Source of the DNA: Methyloversatilis discipulorum
GTDB lineage: Bacteria > Pseudomonadota > Gammaproteobacteria > Burkholderiales > Rhodocyclaceae
Direction of reading: 5' to 3'
Length of the DNA stretch: 64,000 bases
Assembly: GCF_018780585.1 (NCBI RefSeq)
Contig: NZ_JADMJL010000016.1
Coordinates: forward strand, 406,766 to 470,765
Shown here piece after piece: positions 1-8,396 of this stretch; the stretch's first letter is position 1, and each line of letters starts with the position of its first letter. The translations under genes were made by a program, and so were the position numbers. The notes under the pieces are model-generated. The model was not told where the DNA came from. It saw only the letters and a list, made by a program, of their open reading frames with translations, and did not search any database.

Positions 1-514
1 TGAGCCGGCCGATCCAGTTCTCGATCCGTTCGCGCAGCCGTGTGCTGCGCTCGCGCACGATGTCTTCCGCAGGGGGCTCGACCCAGTCCTTCACGTATTC
101 GCGGGTATTGCGCTCGAAGCGGCGCTTCAGTGCGGCGATCTGCTCCGGCTTCGCGCCGGCGACCAGCGGCCCGATTTCGCGCGCTGCTTCGCTGGCGGCG
201 GTGCGGGCGAAGCCGAGCACGGTGTCGATGTGGGCGTCGATGCGCGCCACGTCGGCACCGGCACGCAGATCTGCGTCGACCTGCCTCAGCCATCCGGCGT
301 AACCCGGCAGCTGGCTGCTGCAGTGCCAGTCCACCCAGCGCGTCAGCGCCGGCTGCACGGCGGCGCGCTGCGTGCTGTCCAGCGGCAGGTAGTCATCCAG
401 TCGCCAGGCGATCAGCCGGTCGAGCTGGTTGTAGCCGACCTGCACCATGCTGCAGGCGGCCAGCAGCACGGTACTCAACAGCAGCAGGGGACGTCGCCAG
501 TCGGCCATTGCCAT
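1..514 (-). CDS. DUF6279-type lipoprotein, partial (3' end outside window)
   Basis: The reading frame starts at 514 and stays open to the left edge, giving 171 codons; the C-terminus is missing. The N-terminus is a short basic segment, a hydrophobic stretch and a lipobox LLAAC with the lipidated Cys at residue 21. It is followed by GYNQLDRLIAWRLDDYLPLD, the pattern I associate with DUF6279 envelope lipoproteins of proteobacteria. The rest looks alpha-helical and rich in Arg and Glu. The function of this family is unknown to me. A second in-frame ATG at 508 could be the start; neither has a purine-rich ribosome-binding site. It is divergent from the ABC importer genes, with a large palindrome between them. 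Confidence 0.7.
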   Translation of the reverse strand, partial: MAMADWRRPLLLLSTVLLAACSMVQVGYNQLDRLIAWRLDDYLPLDSTQRAAVQPALTRWVDWHCSSQLPGYAGWLRQVDADLRAGADVARIDAHIDTVLGFARTAASEAAREIGPLVAGAKPEQIAALKRRFERNTREYVKDWVEPPAEDIVRERSTRLRERIENWIGRL

Positions 515-554
515 ATCGGGAGGGTGGATGCGTGTTTCTGCACAGGATGGACTA

Positions 555-611
555 TAGGGTCTGTTGCCATTGAATCGAGTGCGGCCCGCGATTCAATGGC
601 AACAGACCCTA
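555..611. repeat. Perfect 23-bp inverted repeat, 11-nt loop
   Basis: Arms 555-577 and 589-611 are exact reverse complements and begin TAGGGTCTGTTGCC on each outer side. The loop is 578-588. It lies between two divergently oriented genes, so a simple 3' terminator is unlikely, and there is no T-tract of the usual length. It could be a REP-like or miniature palindromic element, or a structured operator. No second copy was noticed elsewhere in the window. Confidence 0.85.
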
Positions 612-697
612 GACCCGTATGGCGGCCGCGGGTTCGTGCGAAACCTTTTTCCGCCGGTCCGCTCACAGAGCGAACGCCGCCGCCTACAATCGCGCCC

Positions 698-2875
698 ATG
701 ACCCGACCGCGCCCGTCGATCCGCTCCCTGCGCCGCCTGCTGGCCTTGTCGTCGACGCTGCTGCTGGCCGCCTGCGGCGACGTGTGGAACGACCCCTACC
801 CGGCGGCCGAGAGCGGGCAGAACGTTCTCTACACCGCCTTCACCGACCGGCCGAAGCATCTCGATCCGGTGCAGTCGTACAGCGAGAACGAAATCACCTT
901 CACGGCGCAGATCTACGAAGCGCCGCTGCAGTACCACTACCTGAAGCGCCCGTTCGAACTGGTCACCGCGACCGCCGAGGCAATGCCGGTGCCGCGCTTC
1001 TACGACGCATCGGGTCGCGCACTGCCGGCCGATGCACCGGCCGCCGACATCGCCGAGTCGGTGTATGAGATCCGCATCAAGCCGGGCATCCGCTACCAGC
1101 CCCATCCGGCGCTGGCGCGCGACGACGCCGGCAACTACCTCTATCACGAAGGCGGTCCCGGAGAGCGGCGTACGCTGTACGACTTCGAGCGGACCGGCAC
1201 GCGCGAGCTGGAGGCCGCCGACTACATCTATCAGATCAAGCGTCTGGCGCACCCGGGCCTGCATTCGCCGGTGTTCGGGCTGATGAGCGACTACATCGTC
1301 GGCCTGAAGGAATACGGCGACACGCTGAAGGCGGCGGCGAAATCGCTGCCGCCGGGGACTTGGCTGGATCTGCGCAAGCACGACCTGGCCGGCGTCGAGG
1401 TGGTCGACCGTCACACCTACCGCATACGGCTCAAGGGCAAGTACCCGCAGTTCCTGTACTGGCTGGCCATGCCCTTCTTCGCGCCGGTGCCCTGGGAAGC
1501 CGACCGCTTCCATGCGCAGCCGGGGATGGCCGAGCGCAACCTGACGCTGGACTGGTATCCGATCGGCACCGGCCCCTACATGCTGAGTCAGAACGATCCG
1601 AACGCGCGCATGGTGCTGACGCGTAACCCGAATTTCCGCGACGAAACCTATCCCTGCGAAGGCGAGCCGGGCGATCGCGAGGCGGGGTTGCTGGCCGACT
1701 GCGACAAGCGCCTGCCGCTGGTCGATCAGGTCGTGTTCACCCGCGAGAAGGAGCAGATCCCGTACTGGAACAAGTTCTTGCAGGGTTATTACGACGCCTC
1801 CGGCATCAGTTCCGACTCCTTCGACCAGGCGGTGCAGTTCGGCCAGACCGGCGAGGTGAACCTGAGCGACGACATGAAGGCGCAGGGCATACGGCTGCAG
1901 ACCTCGGTGTCGACCTCAACCATGTACATGGGCTTCAACATGCTGGACCCGGTGGTCGGCGGCATGGGCGAGCGCGGACGCAAGCTGCGCCAGGCCATCG
2001 GCATCGCGCTCGATCAGGAGGAATTCATTTCCATCTTCCAGAACGGCCGCGGCCTGCCGGCGCAGTCGCCGCTGCCGCCCGGCATCTTCGGCTACCGCGA
2101 CGGCCGTGAAGGGATGAACGCCTACATGTATGACTGGGTAGACGGCGAGCCGCGGCGCAAGCGGATCGAGACGGCGAAGGCGCTGCTGGCCGAAGCGGGC
2201 TGGCCGGGCGGGCGCGATGCGAAGACCGGCGAGCCGCTGGTGATCAACCTCGACACCACCGGCACCGGCCTCGGCAGCAAGGCGCGCATCGACTGGCTCA
2301 CCAAGCAGTTCGACAAGCTGGGCGTGCAGCTGGTGGTGCGCAGCACCGACTACAACCGCTTCCAGGACAAGATACGCAAGGGCGCGGCCCAGCTCTTCTT
2401 CTGGGGCTGGAACGCCGACTACCCCGACCCGGAGAACTTCCTCTTCCTGCTCTATGGCCCGCAGTCCAAGGTGAAGGTGCAGGGCGAGAACGCGGCCAAT
2501 TACGAGAGCGCCGAATTCGACCGCCTGTTCGAGCGGATGAAGGCGATGGACAACGGCCCCGAGCGCCAGGCCATCCTCGACCGCATGCTCGAAGTGCTGC
2601 GCCACGACGCGCCCTGGGTGTGGGGTTACCACCCGAAGAGCTACGGCCTCGAACACAGCTGGGTGTTCAACCGCAAACCGTCGACCGTTGCCAACAACAC
2701 GATGAAATACACCCGCATCGATCCGGCGCTGCGCGAGGCGAAGCGCGCCGAATGGAACCGTCCGGTGCGCTGGCCGCTGTTCGCTTTCGCCGCGCTGCTG
2801 CTCGCGCTGGTGTGGCCGGCCTGGCGCCACTGGAAGCGCTCGGAACAGGCGCGCGCAGTGGGGACTGGCGCATGA
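698..2875 (+). CDS. Peptide-type ABC transporter substrate-binding lipoprotein (SBP family 5) with C-terminal membrane anchor
   Basis: 725 aa. It has the SBP_bac_5 fold signature: an N-terminal phrase (LYTAFTDRPKHLDPVQSYSE) describing a peptide/nickel-type binding lobe, and a C-terminal stretch FFWGWNADYPDPENFLFLLY typical of DppA/OppA relatives. A signal peptide ends in lipobox LLAAC with Cys26, which supports the ATG at 698 over longer upstream frames. A possible -10 (TACAAT) lies at 685-690. Unusually, residues about 693-713 form a hydrophobic helix followed by a basic tail, so the protein may be anchored at both ends. It is the first gene of a four-gene importer operon arranged like yejABEF. 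The ligand is not determinable; peptides are the family expectation. Confidence 0.88.
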   Translation: MTRPRPSIRSLRRLLALSSTLLLAACGDVWNDPYPAAESGQNVLYTAFTDRPKHLDPVQSYSENEITFTAQIYEAPLQYHYLKRPFELVTATAEAMPVPRFYDASGRALPADAPAADIAESVYEIRIKPGIRYQPHPALARDDAGNYLYHEGGPGERRTLYDFERTGTRELEAADYIYQIKRLAHPGLHSPVFGLMSDYIVGLKEYGDTLKAAAKSLPPGTWLDLRKHDLAGVEVVDRHTYRIRLKGKYPQFLYWLAMPFFAPVPWEADRFHAQPGMAERNLTLDWYPIGTGPYMLSQNDPNARMVLTRNPNFRDETYPCEGEPGDREAGLLADCDKRLPLVDQVVFTREKEQIPYWNKFLQGYYDASGISSDSFDQAVQFGQTGEVNLSDDMKAQGIRLQTSVSTSTMYMGFNMLDPVVGGMGERGRKLRQAIGIALDQEEFISIFQNGRGLPAQSPLPPGIFGYRDGREGMNAYMYDWVDGEPRRKRIETAKALLAEAGWPGGRDAKTGEPLVINLDTTGTGLGSKARIDWLTKQFDKLGVQLVVRSTDYNRFQDKIRKGAAQLFFWGWNADYPDPENFLFLLYGPQSKVKVQGENAANYESAEFDRLFERMKAMDNGPERQAILDRMLEVLRHDAPWVWGYHPKSYGLEHSWVFNRKPSTVANNTMKYTRIDPALREAKRAEWNRPVRWPLFAFAALLLALVWPAWRHWKRSEQARAVGTGA

Positions 2876-3849
2876 TCGCCTACATCATTCGCCGCCTGCT
2901 CTATGCCATTCCGATCCTGATCGGGGTGAACCTGATCACCTTCGTGCTGTTCTTCGTCGTCAATTCGCCGGACGACATGGCGCGCATGCAGCTCGGCGCC
3001 AAGCGGGTGACGCCGGAGGCGATCGAGAAGTGGAAGGCCGAGCGCGGCTACGACCGGCCGCTGGTGTGGAACACCCAGGCGGCCGGACTGGCGAAGGCGA
3101 CCGACACGATACTGTTCGACAAATCGATGCGCATGTTCGTGTTCGACTTCGGCCGCGCCGACGACGGCCGCGACATCGCGCTGGAGATCGGCAACCGCAT
3201 GGGGCCCAGTCTGGCCATCGCGATACCGACCTTCCTGCTCGGCCTGTTCGTCACGGTGAGCTTCGCGCTGCTGCTGGTGTTCTTCCGCAACACCGCGCTC
3301 GACGTCGGCGGCGTCGTGCTGTGCGTCGCGGCGATGTCGATTTCCGGCCTGTTCTACATCATCGGCGGCCAGTACCTGGTCAGCAAGGTATGGAACCTGG
3401 TGCCGATTTCCGGCTATGCGCCGGGGCTGGACGCCAGCAAGTTCCTGATACTGCCGGTGCTGATCAGCGTGGTCGGCGGCATCGGCTCGTCGGCGCGCTG
3501 GTACCGCACGCTCTTTCTCGAAGAGATCAACAAGGACTACGTCCGCACCGCCCGCGCCAAGGGGCTGTCGGAACTGCGCGTGCTGTTCCGCCACGTGCTG
3601 AAGAACGCGATGATCCCCATCCTGACCGGTGTGGTCGTCGTGATCCCGCTGCTGTTCATGGGCTCGCTGCTGCTGGAGAGCTTCTTCGGCATCCCGGGGC
3701 TGGGCAGCTACACGATAGACGCGATCAATTCACAGGATTTCGCGGTGGTGCGCTCGATGGTGTTCATCGGCTCGGTGCTCTACATCGTCGGCCTGCTGCT
3801 GACCGATATTTCGTACACGTTGGTCGACCCACGCGTGAGACTGAACTGA
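2872..3849 (+). CDS. ABC transporter permease, DppB/YejB type
   Basis: 325 aa inner-membrane permease. It begins MIAYIIRRLLYAIPILIGV, the standard first membrane helix of OppB/DppB/YejB proteins. The coupling-helix EAA motif reads RTARAKGLSELRVLFRHVLK (about residues 223-242), and the C-terminus ends with the DPRVRLN motif seen in this family. The start ATG overlaps the upstream stop (ATGA at 2872-2875), indicating translational coupling with the binding protein. An insert of roughly 80 residues between the first helix and the core resembles YejB rather than the shortest DppB forms. The partner permease follows with another stop/start overlap. Confidence 0.9.
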   Translation: MIAYIIRRLLYAIPILIGVNLITFVLFFVVNSPDDMARMQLGAKRVTPEAIEKWKAERGYDRPLVWNTQAAGLAKATDTILFDKSMRMFVFDFGRADDGRDIALEIGNRMGPSLAIAIPTFLLGLFVTVSFALLLVFFRNTALDVGGVVLCVAAMSISGLFYIIGGQYLVSKVWNLVPISGYAPGLDASKFLILPVLISVVGGIGSSARWYRTLFLEEINKDYVRTARAKGLSELRVLFRHVLKNAMIPILTGVVVVIPLLFMGSLLLESFFGIPGLGSYTIDAINSQDFAVVRSMVFIGSVLYIVGLLLTDISYTLVDPRVRLN

Positions 3850-5309
3850 TGGCCGACCTTATTGGTGTGAAACCGGTCTTCCTCTGGTCCGACCTCCTGC
3901 TGTGGGCGCTTGTCGCCGGCGCCGTGCTGCTGGCCCTCTACTGCCGCAGCCAGGACTACCTGCGCCGTGCCTGGCGCCGGGTCGGCGAGTCGTCGGCGGC
4001 GATGGCCTCGGTCACCGTGCTGGCGGTATTCATCGCGGTCGGTCTGCTCGATTCGCTGCACTACCAGCCGCGCCTGCCGGCGAAGGAGGGCAGCAGCGAA
4101 ATCCAGTACGCACCGGAGGTGCTGTCGGCACTCGATGCACTGTTCGCCGACCTCAGGCTGAACAAGGAAAAGACCTATTCGGCGCCGCTGGCCACGCACG
4201 GCTTCGCCAAGGAAACGATGGAGCGCGACGGCGTGCAGATGCGCGATTATCCGCGGCTGGTGTTCGGCGGCGCGCACCTGGACGAGCTGTCGCAGCACGA
4301 CGCCGACCTGCGCAGTCGGGCGCTGTCGGGCGCGGTCACGGGACTGCTGGTGTGGGCGGCGTTCACCGGCCTCGTCGTGGGCCTGCTTGCGCTGATGCAG
4401 CGGCGCAGCTACGCCGACACCTGTCGCACGGTGTGGCGACCACGGCTGTCGGCCGAACGGCCGATCGCCTGGGGCGCGGTCTTCGTCACCGCCGCCGTGC
4501 TCTGTGTGTTCGGCGGCGTCATCGCGGCCTGGGCCGATGGCTACCATGTGTTCGGCACCGACAAGGTCGGGCAGGACGTGCTCTATCTGTCGCTGAAGTC
4601 GGTGCGCACCGCGCTGCTGATCGGCACGCTGACCACGCTGGTGACGCTGCCGCTGGCGATCGCGCTCGGCCTGATCGCCGGCTTCCGCGGCGGCTGGTGG
4701 GACGACGCGATCCAGTACCTCTACACCGTGCTGAACTCCATCCCCGGCGTGCTGCTGATCGCCGCCATGGTGCTGATGATGCAGGTGATCATCGACACCC
4801 ACCCGGAGTGGTTCGAGACAGCCGCCGAGCGTGCCGACGCGCGCCTGCTGGCACTGTGCTTCATCCTCGGTCTGACCTCCTGGACCGGCCTGTGCCGGCT
4901 GCTGCGCGCCGAGACGCTGAAGCTGCGCGAACTCGATTACGTGCAGGCGGCGCGCGCCTTCGGTGTCAGCGACGCGCGCATCATGGCGCGCCACGTGCTG
5001 CCCAATCTGATGCACATCGTGCTGATCGCGCTGGTGATGGATTTCTCCGGCCTCGTGCTGTCGGAGGCCGTGCTGTCCTACATCGGCATCGGCGTCGACA
5101 GCTCGATGAACAGCTTCGGCACGATGATCAACGCTGCGCGCCTCGAACTGTCGCGCGAGCCGGTCGTGTGGTGGTCGCTGGCCGCGGCCTTCGTGCTGAT
5201 GCTGGCACTGGTGCTCGCCGCCAACCTGTTCGCCGACGCGGTGCGCGACGCCTTCGATCCGCGCTTCCAGTGGCGGGCGCGCCGCACGCTGAAGAGGGCC
5301 GCAGCATGA
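3849..5309 (+). CDS. ABC transporter permease, DppC/YejE type, with long N-terminal region
   Basis: 486 aa, far longer than the usual 280-350 aa of DppC/YejE. Residues about 230-486 are the permease core, including FGTDKVGQDVLYLSLKSVRT and the EAA loop QAARAFGVSDARIMARHVLP. The N-terminal half holds about two membrane helices (residues 12-60), then a hydrophilic segment of about 90 residues and a further helix pair. Its start overlaps the previous stop (TGATG at 3847-3851). YejE proteins also carry an enlarged region after the first helix, so this is probably a subfamily trait and not a fusion. It heterodimerises with the upstream permease by family expectation. Confidence 0.88.
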   Translation: MADLIGVKPVFLWSDLLLWALVAGAVLLALYCRSQDYLRRAWRRVGESSAAMASVTVLAVFIAVGLLDSLHYQPRLPAKEGSSEIQYAPEVLSALDALFADLRLNKEKTYSAPLATHGFAKETMERDGVQMRDYPRLVFGGAHLDELSQHDADLRSRALSGAVTGLLVWAAFTGLVVGLLALMQRRSYADTCRTVWRPRLSAERPIAWGAVFVTAAVLCVFGGVIAAWADGYHVFGTDKVGQDVLYLSLKSVRTALLIGTLTTLVTLPLAIALGLIAGFRGGWWDDAIQYLYTVLNSIPGVLLIAAMVLMMQVIIDTHPEWFETAAERADARLLALCFILGLTSWTGLCRLLRAETLKLRELDYVQAARAFGVSDARIMARHVLPNLMHIVLIALVMDFSGLVLSEAVLSYIGIGVDSSMNSFGTMINAARLELSREPVVWWSLAAAFVLMLALVLAANLFADAVRDAFDPRFQWRARRTLKRAAA

Positions 5310-7291
5310 ATGCGCCCCTGCTCGAAGTGCGCGGCCTGACCGCCGAACTGGATACGCCGGCCGGCATCGCGCGCGCCGTCGACGCGCTCGACTTCGACGT
5401 GCGCGCCGGCGAAACGATGGCGCTGCTGGGCGAATCCGGCTGCGGCAAGTCGATGACGGCGAACGCGCTGATGCGCTTGCTGCCCGACGTCGGCTATATC
5501 GCCGGCGGCAGCGTGCGCCTGTCCGGCCGCGAACTGACCGGGCTGACCGAGGCCGACATGCGCGAGGCGCGCGGCCGCGACATGGCGATGATTTTCCAGG
5601 AGCCGGGCACCAGCCTGAATCCGGTGCTCACCGTGATGCAGCAGATCGGCGAGGTGCTGTCGCTGCACCGCGGTCTGCGCGGCGCGGCAGCGCGCGCGCG
5701 GGCACTCGAGCTGCTGGCCGCGGTCGGTATTCCGGACGCGGCGCGCCGGCTCGACGAATATCCCTTCCAGTTCTCCGGCGGCATGAAGCAGCGCGTCATG
5801 ATCGCGATGGCGCTGGCCGGCGAGCCGAAGCTGCTGATCGCCGACGAGCCGACCACCGCGCTCGACGTGACGATACAGGCGCAGGTGCTCGACCTGCTGG
5901 CGAAGCTGCAGCGCGAACAGGGGATGGCGCTGCTGCTGATCACGCACGACCTCGGCGTCGTTGCGCGCATGGCTCACCAGGTGGGCGTCATGTACGCCGG
6001 CCAGCTGATCGAGCGCGCGCCGCGTGTTGCCTTCTTCGCGCAACCGGCGCACCCGTACTCGCAGCTGCTGTTCGCCGCCTTGCCCGATACGGCGCGGCGC
6101 GGCGAACTGGCCACCATCCGCGGTTCCGTGCCGCCGCTGACCACTGATTTCGGTGGCTGCCGCTTTGCCGAGCGCTGTCCGCAGGCCTGGGCGCGCTGCC
6201 GCGACGAGGCGCCGGCCTGGCAGACGGCGGGCGAGGGCCAGCAGGTGCGCTGTCACCTGTACGACCGGGCGGAGGCGGGCCGGCATGCGCAGCACGTCGC
6301 CCCGTCCGCCGGTGTCGCCGAAGCCGCGCCGGCGGAGGATGCGCAGCCGCTGCTGAGCGTGCGTGAACTGAAGGTGCACTTCCCGATACGCCGCGGCGTC
6401 CTGCAGCGTACGGTGGGCCATGTGCGGGCGGTCGATGGCGTGTCGCTGGACATCCGCGCCGGCCGCACGCTGGCGCTTGTCGGTGAGTCCGGCTGTGGCA
6501 AGACTACCGCCGGCAAGGCCGTGCTGCGACTGATCGAACCGACCGCCGGCAGCGTGACGCTGGGCGCTCAGGATGTCGGCGCCGCGTCGGGTGCGGCATT
6601 GCGCGAACTGCGCGCGCAGATGCAGATGGTGTTCCAGGACCCGTACGGCTCGCTGAACCCGCGCATGCGCGTCGGCGAAATCATCGCCGAGGGCATGTCC
6701 GCGCTGAAGCGCGCCGGCGGTGACGAGGCGGTGCGCGCACTGCTCGAGCAGGTCGGCCTGCGGCCGGACATGGCCGATCGCTACCCGCATGAATTTTCCG
6801 GTGGCCAGCGCCAGCGCATCGCCATCGCGCGCGCGCTCGCGGTGCAGCCGCGGCTCATCGTGTGCGACGAACCGACGTCGGCACTCGACGTGTCGGTGCA
6901 GGCGCAGATACTGAATCTGCTGCGCCGGCTGCAGCGCGAACTGGGGCTGGCCTACCTCTTCATCACGCACAACATCGCGGTGGTCGAGCACCTGGCGCAC
7001 GACGTGGCGGTGATGTACCTGGGCCGGATAGTCGAAAGCGGTCCGGTCGATCGCGTGCTGCGCGCGCCGCGTCATCCCTATACGCAGGCACTGCTGTCGG
7101 CGGTGCCGCGCATCGACGGCGCGCAGCAGCCGCAGAAGCTGGCGGGCGATCTGCCGTCGCCGGCCAGTCCGCCGTCCGGCTGTGCCTTCCACCCGCGCTG
7201 TCCGCGCGCGCAGGCGCGATGTTCGACCGATCTGCCGCCGCTGGCGGGCGAGGACGGCCGTCAGGCCGTGGCCTGCTGGTATCCGGACTGA
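5306..7291 (+). CDS. Dual ATP-binding ABC transporter subunit (YejF/GsiA type)
   Basis: 661 aa with two complete ABC cassettes in one chain, so it can power the importer alone. Cassette 1: Walker A GESGCGKS at 42-49, signature FSGGMKQR at 156-163, Walker B LLIADE at 176-181. Cassette 2: Walker A GESGCGKT at 393-400, signature FSGGQRQR and Walker [13 protein letters not shown]. Each is followed by an oligopeptide-transporter C-terminal extension with conserved Cys residues ([14 protein letters not shown] and [14 protein letters not shown]). The ATG overlaps the permease stop (ATGA). Co-transcription with the three upstream genes is very likely. Peptide import is a family inference. Confidence 0.93.
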   Translation: MNAPLLEVRGLTAELDTPAGIARAVDALDFDVRAGETMALLGESGCGKSMTANALMRLLPDVGYIAGGSVRLSGRELTGLTEADMREARGRDMAMIFQEPGTSLNPVLTVMQQIGEVLSLHRGLRGAAARARALELLAAVGIPDAARRLDEYPFQFSGGMKQRVMIAMALAGEPKLLIADEPTTALDVTIQAQVLDLLAKLQREQGMALLLITHDLGVVARMAHQVGVMYAGQLIERAPRVAFFAQPAHPYSQLLFAALPDTARRGELATIRGSVPPLTTDFGGCRFAERCPQAWARCRDEAPAWQTAGEGQQVRCHLYDRAEAGRHAQHVAPSAGVAEAAPAEDAQPLLSVRELKVHFPIRRGVLQRTVGHVRAVDGVSLDIRAGRTLALVGESGCGKTTAGKAVLRLIEPTAGSVTLGAQDVGAASGAALRELRAQMQMVFQDPYGSLNPRMRVGEIIAEGMSALKRAGGDEAVRALLEQVGLRPDMADRYPHEFSGGQRQRIAIARALAVQPRLIVCDEPTSALDVSVQAQILNLLRRLQRELGLAYLFITHNIAVVEHLAHDVAVMYLGRIVESGPVDRVLRAPRHPYTQALLSAVPRIDGAQQPQKLAGDLPSPASPPSGCAFHPRCPRAQARCSTDLPPLAGEDGRQAVACWYPD

Positions 7292-7316
7292 GGGCCATCG
7301 ACGCGAGGAGGAAACG

Positions 7317-8360
7317 ATGACATGTCTGGCTATCGCCGGCCTGCGCCTGCCGCTGATCCAGGCGCCGATGGCCGGTGTGCAGGATCACCGGCTTGCCGCT
7401 GCCGTGTCGAACGCCGGTGGTCTCGGTTCGCTGCCGGCCGCCATGCTGGGTACGGACGCTTTGCGCGACCAGCTGAGCGCGCTGCAGGCGCTCACCGATC
7501 GGCCCGTCAACGTCAATTTCTTCTGTCACGTGCCGCCGTCGCCGGACCCGGTGCGCGAGCAGCGCTGGCGTACCGCGCTCGCGCCGTACTACGCCGAGTT
7601 CGGTGTCGATCCGGCGCAGGTGACAACCGGGCCGGGGCGCATGCCTTTCAGTGCCGACATGGCCGATGTGCTCGAAGCCTTTCGTCCGGCGGTCGTCAGT
7701 TTCCACTTCGGGCTGCCGGCGGCCGATCTGCTGGCGCGGGTCAAGGCCTGGGGCGCCTGCGTGCTGGGCTCCGCCACCACGGTGGCCGAAGCACGCTGGC
7801 TCGAAGCGCACGGCGCCGACGCGATCATCGCGCAGGGGCTGGAGGCGGGCGGGCATCGCGGGCATTTTCTGTCCGACGATCTGAGCGAACAGCTCGGCAC
7901 GTTTGCGCTGCTGCCGCAGGTGGTGCGCGCGGTGTCGCGCCCGGTCATCGCCGCCGGCGGGATTGCCGACGCCCGGGGCGTGGCGGCCGCGATGGCGCTG
8001 GGGGCGAGCGCGGTGCAGGTCGGCACCGCCTATCTGTGCTGCCCCGAGGCGACGACCTCGGCCGTACATCGTGCGGCGCTGGGCAGCGAGGCGGCACGAC
8101 ACACCGCGCTGACCACTGTGTTTTCCGGGCGACCGGCGCGCGGCATCGTCAATCGGGCGATGCGCGAACTGGGGCCGATCAGTGCCGATGCGCCCGCGTT
8201 TCCGCTCGCCGCAGCGGCGATGGCGCCGCTGCGTGCGCGCGCCGAAGCGGCCGGAAGCGGCGATTTCTCGCCGCTGTGGTGCGGTCAGAACGCCGCGGGC
8301 TGTCAGCCCGTGCCGGCGGCCGAACTGACGCGGATGTTGTCGGCCGGCTTCGCGCGCTGA
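7317..8360 (+). CDS. Nitronate monooxygenase family protein (FMN-dependent, 2-nitropropane dioxygenase-like)
   Basis: 347 aa TIM-barrel flavoprotein. Visible family motifs are the N-terminal IQAPMAG, the catalytic-His region QGLEAGGHRG (173-182) and the FMN phosphate-binding loop AAGGIADARG (212-221) followed by GASAVQVGTAYL. Such enzymes oxidise alkyl nitronates, including propionate 3-nitronate, with O2. Some relatives act in other flavin reactions, so the substrate is inferred. A strong ribosome-binding site GAGGAGG at 7305-7311 precedes the ATG. It lies 25 bp after the ABC ATPase stop and may be read through from that operon. It converges on mltD. Confidence 0.88.
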   Translation: MTCLAIAGLRLPLIQAPMAGVQDHRLAAAVSNAGGLGSLPAAMLGTDALRDQLSALQALTDRPVNVNFFCHVPPSPDPVREQRWRTALAPYYAEFGVDPAQVTTGPGRMPFSADMADVLEAFRPAVVSFHFGLPAADLLARVKAWGACVLGSATTVAEARWLEAHGADAIIAQGLEAGGHRGHFLSDDLSEQLGTFALLPQVVRAVSRPVIAAGGIADARGVAAAMALGASAVQVGTAYLCCPEATTSAVHRAALGSEAARHTALTTVFSGRPARGIVNRAMRELGPISADAPAFPLAAAAMAPLRARAEAAGSGDFSPLWCGQNAAGCQPVPAAELTRMLSAGFAR

Positions 8361-8396
8361 GCGCGCGCCGGCCCGCCCGGCATTTGGTCCACGCCG

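Noticed and set aside
5078-7192. 704-aa open frame on the minus strand opposite the ABC ATPase
   Set aside because: It is an antisense shadow of a high-GC gene: Arg-, His- and Gln-rich with no domain, while the plus strand encodes two textbook ABC cassettes.
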